Below are positions 1 to 5,293 of a DNA stretch of 10,259 nt, one piece after another. The position numbers and the translations under genes are program-made. The stretch is from Phycisphaerae bacterium (GTDB lineage: Bacteria; Planctomycetota; Phycisphaerae; UBA1845; Fen-1342). The notes beneath the pieces were generated by a model that saw nothing but the letters and a program-made list of their open reading frames with translations, ran no database searches and was not told the DNA's origin. The stretch is taken from the NCBI GenBank assembly GCA_026984555.1, contig JALSRY010000515.1, positions 1 through 10,259 of the forward strand, given 5' to 3'. Position 1 is the stretch's first letter; every line of letters starts with the position of its first letter.

Positions 1-1
1 G

Positions 2-436
2 GTCCGCCAACCCGATATTCTGCCCACCGTGCTCGACCTGCTCGGCATCGAGCCCGGCGCGTGGGAGCATGCCGACGGTCGCTCGCTGCGCCCGCTGATC
101 GAGGGCGATCCGGCCTGGGCGCCCGCCCCGGCGTTCGTCTCGGTTTCCGGAACGCCCGCGGATCTCGAGCTGCGCGGTGTGCGCACCGAGCAGTACAAGT
201 ACACCTACGGTCCGGAAAACGACGAGCTGCCCCAGGAGCTTTACGACTTGTGCCGCGATCCCGGCGAGACCCGCAACCTCGCCGCCGAGCAGCCCGAGCG
301 GTGTGCCGAGCTGCGTGCGCTGGCCGATTCGTTCGTGCCGGCCGACGGCGCCGGTCCGCTCGACGAAATCGCCCTCTCCCCCGAGGAACAACGCCGCGTC
401 GAGCAGCACTTGCAGGCGTTGGGATACATCGAGTAG
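2..436 (+). CDS. Sulfatase, C-terminal part (5' end outside window)
   Basis: This is the last 144 residues of an alkaline-phosphatase-superfamily sulfatase, which would hydrolyse sulfate esters, often on polysaccharides or glycosaminoglycans. The frame is open from base 2, so the gene begins outside the window. Typical C-terminal sulfatase blocks are visible in order: DILPTVLDLLGI (residues 5-16 of the fragment), DGRSLRPLIEG, a GVRTEQYKY strand, ELYDLCRDPGETRNLA, and a tail ending in ALGYIE. The last two are highly typical of the substrate-side C-terminal subdomain. The catalytic CxPxR formylglycine motif and N-terminal metal ligands are outside the window, so activity and any signal peptide cannot be judged. 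The gene converges on pyrC with a 57-bp gap and has no obvious functional tie to it. Family assignment is firm; substrate is unknown. Confidence 0.9.
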   Translation, partial: VRQPDILPTVLDLLGIEPGAWEHADGRSLRPLIEGDPAWAPAPAFVSVSGTPADLELRGVRTEQYKYTYGPENDELPQELYDLCRDPGETRNLAAEQPERCAELRALADSFVPADGAGPLDEIALSPEEQRRVEQHLQALGYIE

Positions 437-449
437 CCCCACCCAGATC

Positions 450-471
450 ACCACGCCCGGCCGATCGTGGT
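450..471. terminator. Weak hairpin between convergent genes (possible bidirectional terminator)
   Basis: ACCACG at 450-455 pairs with CGTGGT at 466-471, giving a 6-bp stem with a 10-base loop in the 57-bp gap between the sulfatase and pyrC stops. The position suits a shared terminator, but no T-run follows on either strand and such stems arise by chance in GC-rich DNA. Confidence 0.2.
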
Positions 472-493
472 CCACTCCGGGCAGCGATTCCGC

Positions 494-1780
494 CTACGCC
501 TCGGTCGCCCGATAGCGCACCACGCCGCCGACGATCGTGGCCTCCGCCCGGCCGCGCAACGTCCACCCGTCAAACGGCGTGTTGCGACCCCGGGAGCGCA
601 TGCGCTCGGCATCGACGCGCCACTCGGCCTCGGGGTCGATGATGGTCACGTCCGCGGGCGAGCCCGGGCGCAGCGTGCCCCCGGCCACGCCGAGCAACTG
701 CGCCGGCCGCGTGGACATGGCCCGGATCAGCTCGGGCCAGCCGATCAGGCCCGGTTCGACCAGTGCCCGGATGAACAACCCCAACGCCGTCTCCAGCCCC
801 ACGATTCCGAACGGCGCGTCGAGAAACCCCAGCTCCTTCTCGGAATGCGTATGCGGCGCGTGGTCGGTGACGAGGCAGTCGATGGTGCCGTCGGCGACAC
901 CCGCTCGACAGGCCTCGACGTCGGCTTGGGTGCGCAACGGGGGGCTCATCTTGTAGTTCGTGTCGTACGCGGCGCAGCACTCCTCGGTCAACAGCAGGTG
1001 GTGCGGGCACACCTCGGCCGTCACGTTCGCTCCCTCGGCCTTGGCCCGGCGAACCAGTTCCACGGTCTGGGCGCTGCTGACGTGGGCCACGTGGTAGCGC
1101 ACACCCGCCGCCCGGGCCAGTGTGATATCGCGTTGGGCCATCACCACCTCGGCAATCGCGGGCATGCCCGGAAGCCCCAGCCGCGTCGCCGTCACCCCCG
1201 CGTTCATCACGCCACCGGAGAGGCTCGGTTCTTCGCAATGCTGCACGAACAGCCGCCCGAACTGCGCCACGTAACGCATCGCCCGCAGGCAGACCCCCGC
1301 ATCGGCGATTCCCGCGCCGTCGTCGCTCAGCGCCACCGCCCCCGCCCGTACCATCAGTCCGATTTCCGCCAGCTCCCGGCCGGCCCGGTCCTTGGTGATC
1401 GCCCCGATCGGATAGACGCGGCAGTGGGCCACCCGCTCCGCCTGGCGCAGCACGAACTCGATCTGGGCATCACTGTGCAGCGGCGGCTCGGTGTTGGGCA
1501 TGCACGCGACGGCCGAAAAACCGCCCGCGACCGCCGCCGCCGTCCCCGACTCGATCGTTTCCTTGTCCTCGAAGCCCGGCTCCCGCAAGTGGACGTGCAT
1601 GTCGATCAGGCCGGGCACAACCAGCCGGCCGCCGGCCTCGATCGTCTCGTCCGCGTCGCCCTGGGCGGCCTTGCCGATCGCCGCAATCGCCCCGCCCGTG
1701 ATCCGCACATCGAGAACTTCGTCGATTTCCTGCGACGGATCGATCACCCGTCCGCCGCGTATCAAAATGCTCTGGCTCAT
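494..1780 (-). CDS. pyrC: Dihydroorotase, class I
   Basis: A 428-residue zinc amidohydrolase that interconverts carbamoyl-aspartate and dihydroorotate, the third step of pyrimidine synthesis in the cytoplasm. The ATG at 1780 gives the usual class I length and N-terminus (MSQSILIRGGRVIDP); the frame is open further upstream, but that overlaps the divergent gene. Family motifs are in order: DMHVHLREPG (60-69, metal ligands His62 and His64), MPNTEPP (94-100), SDDG with ligand Asp154, HCEE (His181), HVSS (His233) and the catalytic TDHAPH (Asp306). The C-terminal GSPADVTIID strand and a TPFDG segment are also typical. No catalytic residue is missing, which argues for an active enzyme over a non-catalytic PyrC-like partner of aspartate carbamoyltransferase. 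No strong Shine-Dalgarno precedes the ATG. pyrB, a common neighbour, is absent locally. Allantoinase or hydantoinase is less likely given the motif set. Confidence 0.95.
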   Translation of the reverse strand: MSQSILIRGGRVIDPSQEIDEVLDVRITGGAIAAIGKAAQGDADETIEAGGRLVVPGLIDMHVHLREPGFEDKETIESGTAAAVAGGFSAVACMPNTEPPLHSDAQIEFVLRQAERVAHCRVYPIGAITKDRAGRELAEIGLMVRAGAVALSDDGAGIADAGVCLRAMRYVAQFGRLFVQHCEEPSLSGGVMNAGVTATRLGLPGMPAIAEVVMAQRDITLARAAGVRYHVAHVSSAQTVELVRRAKAEGANVTAEVCPHHLLLTEECCAAYDTNYKMSPPLRTQADVEACRAGVADGTIDCLVTDHAPHTHSEKELGFLDAPFGIVGLETALGLFIRALVEPGLIGWPELIRAMSTRPAQLLGVAGGTLRPGSPADVTIIDPEAEWRVDAERMRSRGRNTPFDGWTLRGRAEATIVGGVVRYRATEA

Positions 1781-1817
1781 GATGCACCCGTGGTTCGCCG
1801 ACGATCGACGGCGGGCG

Positions 1818-1826
1818 TATGATAAT
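1818..1826. promoter_or_regulatory. Overlapping divergent -10 boxes for pyrC and the methyltransferase
   Basis: This is the only AT-rich patch in the 93-bp spacer between two divergent genes. On the plus strand it reads TATGATAAT, containing TATGAT (1818-1823) and GATAAT (1821-1826), each one mismatch from TATAAT. On the minus strand 1824-1819 reads TATCAT, also one mismatch. A weak -35 (TTCGCC, 1794-1799) lies 18 bp before the plus-strand TATGAT; I see no good -35 for the minus direction. If both are used, the two promoters exclude one another. Confidence 0.35.
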
Positions 1827-1862
1827 GGACGCGGGCCTTCGCTGACACCGGCCCGAATCTCC

Positions 1863-1866
1863 GGAG
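1863..1866 (+). promoter_or_regulatory. Ribosome binding site fixing the GTG start at 1874
   Basis: GGAG lies 7 bases before the GTG at 1874. No ATG gives a full-length methyltransferase domain, so this site decides the start. Confidence 0.6.
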
Positions 1867-1873
1867 CGACGAC

Positions 1874-2785
1874 GTGGTCTTGCCGACATGGTTTTGCGAC
1901 CGACTGCGCCACGGCCCCCCGCTCCTGCTCGACGGGGCCACCGGAACCGAGCTCGAACGTCGGGGCGTCGCGACGCCGCCCCCGTTGTGGTCCGCGGCGG
2001 CGTTGCTTGATCACCCGGACGTCGTCGCCCGCATACACGCCGATTACGTCGCCGCCGGCGCGGACATCCTCGTCGCCAACACCTTTCGCACCGGCCCGCG
2101 GGCGCTGCGCTGCGCCGGGATCGACACGCGCGGCCCCGAGTTGAACCGCCTCGCTGTAACCCTGGCCCGCGAGGCGGCAGCGAACGCCCGCCACCGTCCC
2201 GTGCTCGTGGCGGCGAGCGTCGCCCCGGTCGAGGACTGTTACCAGCCCGAACACGCCCCCGACGAGCCCACGCTGGCGCGCGAGCACGACCGGCTGATCC
2301 AGTGGCTCGCCCCCGCGTCACCGGACCTGATCTGGATCGAGACGATCGGCACGATCCGGGAAGCCCGCGCCGCCACCGCCGCCGCCCGCGCCGCGGGTTT
2401 TCCTTTCGTCATTTCATTGGTACTGCGCGAGACGGGCGCGCTGCTCTCGGGCGAACCGCTCCACGCCGCCGTCGCCGCGATCGAACCGCAAGAGCCGCTC
2501 GCGATCGGGCTCAACTGCATTCCGCCCGGCGGGCTGTCGGCCTTGCTGCCCCGGCTGCGGGCGACGACCCGCCGGCCGCTGGTGGCGTACGCGCACATCA
2601 ACAACGCCCGGCCGATCCCCGGTTGGAGGTCCACCGAGCACCTGACGCCGGCGCGGTATGCAGCCATCGCCTCGGGCTGGGTCGATCTCGGCGCGCGTAT
2701 CGTCGGCGGCTGCTGCGGGACGACCCCCAGCCACATCGCCGCGCTGCGAAAACGGTGGGGCCGGCCCGGCCGCGATCAGTCGTGA
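1874..2785 (+). CDS. Homocysteine S-methyltransferase family protein
   Basis: A 303-residue single-domain protein of the homocysteine S-methyltransferase (PF02574) family, which transfers a methyl group to homocysteine to make methionine in the cytoplasm. The barrel begins with LLDGATGTELERRG (18-31), followed by ANTFRTG (68-74), ASVAP (114-118) and LIWIETIG (152-159). The three zinc-binding cysteines are present: GLNC (Cys215) and GGCCGT (Cys280, Cys281), so a metal-activated thiol mechanism is expected. The length matches stand-alone MmuM-like enzymes and lacks the folate, cobalamin and reactivation domains of MetH. The methyl donor (S-methylmethionine, betaine or another) cannot be read from sequence; it might instead be one half of a split methionine synthase. 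The GTG start has a GGAG 7 bases upstream. It diverges from pyrC and is followed by a 180-bp gap before plsY. Confidence 0.88.
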   Translation: MVLPTWFCDRLRHGPPLLLDGATGTELERRGVATPPPLWSAAALLDHPDVVARIHADYVAAGADILVANTFRTGPRALRCAGIDTRGPELNRLAVTLAREAAANARHRPVLVAASVAPVEDCYQPEHAPDEPTLAREHDRLIQWLAPASPDLIWIETIGTIREARAATAAARAAGFPFVISLVLRETGALLSGEPLHAAVAAIEPQEPLAIGLNCIPPGGLSALLPRLRATTRRPLVAYAHINNARPIPGWRSTEHLTPARYAAIASGWVDLGARIVGGCCGTTPSHIAALRKRWGRPGRDQS

Positions 2786-2809
2786 GCGCCGCCGGAGGCG
2801 CCCGCCGGC
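2786..2809 (+). terminator. GC-rich hairpin just after the methyltransferase stop
   Basis: GCGCC (2786-2790) can pair with GGCGC (2797-2801) around a 6-base loop, or GCCGG (2791-2795) with CCGGC (2805-2809). The stem starts directly after the stop codon, but no T-run follows, so intrinsic termination is only a possibility. Confidence 0.2.
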
Positions 2810-2873
2810 CCGGGGTGACCGTCCCCAGCCCTACGGAAGGCGCACGCGGTCACGAGCCGGAGCCGGCCAGCGG

Positions 2874-2903
2874 TTGACGCCCCGCGACGGGCACGGCTAC
2901 GCT
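2874..2903 (+). promoter_or_regulatory. Candidate promoter for plsY
   Basis: TTGACG (2874-2879) is followed after 18 bases by TACGCT (2898-2903), a form common for housekeeping promoters in GC-rich genomes. The start of transcription would fall near 2910, about 55 bases before the plsY ATG. The -35 matches five of six consensus bases and the -10 only three. Confidence 0.4.
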
Positions 2904-2965
2904 TTGCACGCTGTGGAGGCGGGTCGCCGGCCCTCACCGCCCGACGCCGCACCACTGGAGCTGTC

Positions 2966-3637
2966 ATGGTTTTTCCACTGTTGCTTCTCGGCGCATACCT
3001 GCTCGGGGCGATTCCGTTCGGCTTTCTGATCGGCAAAGCTCACGGTGTGGACATCCGCGCGCACGGCAGCCGCAATATCGGGGCGACCAACACCGGCCGC
3101 GTCGTCGGACGCAGATGGGGCCTGATCTGCCTCGTGCTCGACGTACTCAAGGGACTCGTCCCGACGATCATCGCCGGACACCTGCTCGTCCGTGACCCGA
3201 TCGACAGTGGCATGCTGGCGCGCTGGATTCTCGTCGGCGTGGCGGCGGTGCTCGGCCACATGCTGCCGGTCTACCTGAGATTCCGCGGCGGCAAAGGCGT
3301 CGCCACGACCGTCGGGGTGGCGCTGGGCCTGTATCCCTACTATACCGTCGCGATGATCGCGGCCCTGATGCTCTACGCCCTGGTGCGCTTCTCGACCGGG
3401 CTCGTCTCACTCGGGTCGCTGACGATCGCCGTCGTGTTTCCCGCGGCGTTCTTCATCTACGTGGGTCTTGACGAGCAGGCGACGCTCACCGTCTGCTGGC
3501 CGCTCGGCGTGGTCGCGATTCTGCTCGGCGGCATGATCGTCGTGCGCCACCGGGCGAACATCGTCCGGCTGTTGCGCGGCGAAGAGCTGACGCTGCGTGC
3601 CGCCGACCCTCCCCCGGACCCGCCCGCGAGCGAGTAG
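2966..3637 (+). CDS. plsY: Glycerol-3-phosphate acyltransferase PlsY
   Basis: A 223-residue inner-membrane enzyme that moves an acyl group from acyl-phosphate to glycerol-3-phosphate, making lysophosphatidic acid, the first committed step of phospholipid synthesis in bacteria with the PlsX/PlsY route. All three PlsY motifs are visible: GSRNIGATNTGR (34-45), GHMLPVYLRFRGGKGVAT (97-114, glycine-rich phosphate loop) and VVRHRANIVRLLRGEE (192-207). Hydrophobic segments fall near 3-23, 52-72, 86-104, 113-140, 143-166 and 174-193, in line with a polytopic PlsY. The ATG has GGAG 5 bases upstream. The C-terminus carries a short Pro-rich tail (PPPDPP) beyond motif 3. No plsX or gpsA lies beside it. 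It converges on the DUF2892 gene with a 15-bp gap. Confidence 0.95.
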   Translation: MVFPLLLLGAYLLGAIPFGFLIGKAHGVDIRAHGSRNIGATNTGRVVGRRWGLICLVLDVLKGLVPTIIAGHLLVRDPIDSGMLARWILVGVAAVLGHMLPVYLRFRGGKGVATTVGVALGLYPYYTVAMIAALMLYALVRFSTGLVSLGSLTIAVVFPAAFFIYVGLDEQATLTVCWPLGVVAILLGGMIVVRHRANIVRLLRGEELTLRAADPPPDPPASE

Positions 3638-3652
3638 GGGGGGCGGGGCTCG

Positions 3653-3889
3653 TCAAAGCGGCGTCTTTCCGCCCAGCGCCCGCACGACGCACCAGCCCGT
3701 CACCGCTTCGAACACCTGGAACCCCCCGACCGCCGCGGCCATCAGGCCTACACCCCAGCGCAGCAACGCTCCGCCAACGTGCAGCCCGCGGAACAACACC
3801 ACCGCCGCGATCAGCAGGAACAACACCCCGGACGCCGCGCGGATCAGCCGCCCCCGCCCGTCGATATTGGTTTTCATACCCAGGGACAT
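3653..3889 (-). CDS. DUF2892 (YgaP-like) small membrane protein
   Basis: A 78-residue protein that looks like the DUF2892 / YgaP transmembrane family (PF11127). Visible family traits are an N-terminal NIDGRGRLIRAASG segment (8-21), two hydrophobic helices (about 20-36 and 42-62) and a closing GWCVVRALGGKTP block with the conserved Gly-Trp-Cys. In some proteins this domain anchors a rhodanese domain; here it stands alone and its function is unknown. The first ATG (3889) overlaps the stop of the upstream gene as TGATG, which suggests translational coupling. A second in-frame ATG at 3877 gives MKTNIDG, closer to the usual N-terminus, and neither start has a clear Shine-Dalgarno. It is the last gene of a three-gene minus-strand cluster. 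Confidence 0.75.
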   Translation of the reverse strand: MSLGMKTNIDGRGRLIRAASGVLFLLIAAVVLFRGLHVGGALLRWGVGLMAAAVGGFQVFEAVTGWCVVRALGGKTPL

Positions 3890-4089
3890 CAGTCGAGCAA
3901 GACCGGTTGCCAGAACGAAGCGGCGAACGAAGGTGGAAAGCGGTCGGTGCTCGCCGGAATGACGGGAATGCGCACGGCAAGCTCGGGATGCCGCAGGAGT
4001 TCGGTCAAGAACGCGGATGTCTCCGCGATCATGCGGGCCCGCAGCTCCTCGTAGGTTTCTCTCCGGTTACGGCGCAATCGGAGATCCAT
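3889..4089 (-). CDS. Hypothetical 66-residue charged protein
   Basis: I do not recognise this protein. It has 66 residues, no signal peptide and no membrane segment. The N-terminal 30 residues are rich in Arg and Glu (MDLRLRRNRRETYEELRARM) and look helical and amphipathic; the C-terminal half is Pro- and Phe-rich (IPVIPAS, RFPPSFAASF). The ATG at 4089 lies 16 bases past the stop of the upstream membrane-protein gene, with only a weak GGAC 7 bases before it, and the stop overlaps the next start as TGATG. Its reality rests on this tight same-strand packing rather than on homology. The frame continues upstream through the neighbouring gene, but that part is an overlap shadow. A soluble partner of the membrane protein before it is possible but unproven. 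Confidence 0.5.
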   Translation of the reverse strand: MDLRLRRNRRETYEELRARMIAETSAFLTELLRHPELAVRIPVIPASTDRFPPSFAASFWQPVLLD

Positions 4090-4105
4090 CGGCAACGTCC
4101 ATCCT

Positions 4106-5020
4106 CTAGTCCCGGCTCTCCTCAGATGATAACCGAGCGGCCGCCCGCAGGGACAGCACAATCGCGAAAGCACCGACGCCGGCCAACTCGATCGGCAGCG
4201 GGCGCACGAGCCCCCACGCGGGAATGACATTGATGTGGTCGTACACCCCGGGCAACACCGGCCGGGCCGCCGCCAACGCCACCCCGCCGACCCCCAACAG
4301 CACCGGACCGGCGAGGTACCACACCAACCCGCGAACCCCACTGATCTTGCCACCGACGATCGTACCCAGCGCAAACGCGACGGCGACCGCGAAGTAAACC
4401 TGGCCACGGTACGTGTGACCGATGCGCGGGCCGGTGAGTATGAACATCAACGTACCGGCGACGACCAGGTTGATCAGCAACGCCGTGATCTCGTCACGAA
4501 AACCGGCCGAGTGCCGCCCCAGGCCGAGTCGCCCACGCCAGCCGCCGGGCGTGTCCGTTCGCCGGCCCTGCCACCACGTCCCCACCAGCAGCACCGCCGT
4601 CAGCACGACGGCCCAGTAGAGATGTTCGGGCAACAGCGGCCAGTACGCCCGGGCGCTGCCCGGACCGACGACGGGGTTGACCCGGATGAGCCAATCGTCC
4701 ATCGTCCCCCCGGTCCAGCTCCACCCCGCCAGTGCCAGCCCGACCACCAGCAAGCCACTCGTGCCGTCGTGTACGCGCGACACCGCCTCGGCGACCCACG
4801 CGGCCGCCACGAGCAACACCCCAACCGCGACGGCGGCCAGGAACCCGCCCGCACCGACGAGCACCGTCACCGGCCGGTCCATGCCGCGGCTCAACACCGC
4901 CGGGTCGATGACGAAGTGCAACGCCGCCCACAGCAACGCCGCCACCGCCAATTGCGAGAGCCGCTCGGGCCAAGGCGTCGCCGAGCCGTCCGCCGGTCTT
5001 GTGGCCTGGATCGTATTCAC
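4106..5020 (-). CDS. Uncharacterised polytopic membrane protein (about 8 TM)
   Basis: A 304-residue integral membrane protein that I cannot place in a named family. Hydrophobic stretches lie near residues 22-40, 50-78, 88-101, 133-149, 176-196, 205-223, 231-252 and 271-292. Between the third and fourth is a Trp-rich loop (GWSWTGGTMDDWLIRVNP, 99-116), and a basic cytoplasmic-type loop (WQGRRTDTPGGWRGRLGLGR, 150-169) splits the protein into two halves. No catalytic motif, signal peptide or transporter signature is seen. The start is GTG at 5020 with no Shine-Dalgarno, and a promoter-like pair sits so close that the mRNA may be leaderless. It leads a minus-strand cluster with the 66-residue protein and the DUF2892 protein, and diverges from the type VI secretion genes. 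Codon and GC character match the neighbours. Confidence 0.75.
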   Translation of the reverse strand: MNTIQATRPADGSATPWPERLSQLAVAALLWAALHFVIDPAVLSRGMDRPVTVLVGAGGFLAAVAVGVLLVAAAWVAEAVSRVHDGTSGLLVVGLALAGWSWTGGTMDDWLIRVNPVVGPGSARAYWPLLPEHLYWAVVLTAVLLVGTWWQGRRTDTPGGWRGRLGLGRHSAGFRDEITALLINLVVAGTLMFILTGPRIGHTYRGQVYFAVAVAFALGTIVGGKISGVRGLVWYLAGPVLLGVGGVALAAARPVLPGVYDHINVIPAWGLVRPLPIELAGVGAFAIVLSLRAAARLSSEESRD

Positions 5021-5027
5021 ACCGCGC

Positions 5028-5057
5028 AGGCTATCCGACCAGCCCGAGGCGGGTCAA
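5028..5057 (-). promoter_or_regulatory. Candidate promoter for the minus-strand cluster, leaderless type
   Basis: Read on the minus strand, TTGACC (5057-5052) is followed after 18 bases by TAGCCT (5033-5028). The GTG start at 5020 begins only 8 bases after the -10 box, so transcription would start at or next to the start codon. This fits the absence of any Shine-Dalgarno. The -10 matches consensus at three of six positions, so support is moderate. Confidence 0.4.
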
Positions 5058-5213
5058 CCGCGCCGGATGTACGGCCCCGCCGAAAGCAGCTCCTCCTTCG
5101 GGGTGCCGGCGGTCGCCCGCGAGGCGCGGGGCCGGGTCGGACCGCGGGAAAGATCCCCGCCCGTGGCGGCCAAGTTTGTGTTTTTCGTACTGGCGCCGGC
5201 GTGCGCGCCGCGT

Positions 5214-5219
5214 TAGAAT
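5214..5219 (+). promoter_or_regulatory. Candidate -10 box for the tssKLM operon
   Basis: TAGAAT matches the -10 consensus at five of six positions in an otherwise very GC-rich setting. A transcript would start near 5226, about 68 bases before the tssK ATG. The -35 position (5191-5196, TGGCGC) matches poorly, which suggests an activator-dependent or otherwise regulated promoter if it is real. Confidence 0.35.
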
Positions 5220-5293
5220 GCGGTGGTTCAACAGTCACGTGGCGATTCGGACGGGCCCGGTTCGCCAAACGCCTTGTACGCAGGGAAGCAACG

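Larger units (their letters stand above)
5021..5293. other. Gene-free divergent regulatory region
   Basis: This 273-bp stretch separates the minus-strand membrane cluster from the plus-strand type VI secretion operon. I find no plausible gene; the frame open upstream of tssK has no recognisable protein character. Besides the two candidate promoters it has several short GC-rich stems: CCCCG/CGGGG (5075-5079 with 5099-5103), GCGGG/CCCGC (5144-5148 with 5156-5160), and GGCGC/GCGCC (5192-5196 with 5205-5209). The last lies where a -35 box for tssK would be, so it could be an operator, but stems this short are common by chance at this GC content. Confidence 0.55.

Noticed and set aside
467..1822. 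A 451-codon plus-strand frame across pyrC
   Set aside because: It is the antisense shadow of pyrC, rich in His, Arg and Pro with no recognisable fold or motif.
1781..2287. N-terminal extension of pyrC to 597 residues on the minus strand
   Set aside because: It runs antisense into the methyltransferase gene, has no domain character, and the ATG at 1780 gives the normal class I dihydroorotase start and length.
5075..5160. Short GC-rich stems as terminators or a riboswitch before tssK
   Set aside because: Stems are 5 bp, with no T-run placed to terminate and no known riboswitch core that I can recognise.
5191..5206. Sigma-54 type promoter (TGGCGC...TGC) upstream of tssK
   Set aside because: The GG and GC elements are one base too close (9 rather than 10 intervening bases), and the -12 half lacks TTGC. 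Only the weak sigma-70-like -10 was kept.
4235..5293. Upstream extension of tssK to an 807-residue protein
   Set aside because: The extra part is antisense to the membrane-protein gene, is His/Arg/Pro/Gln-rich nonsense, and the canonical TssK N-terminus with a ribosome binding site starts at 5294.
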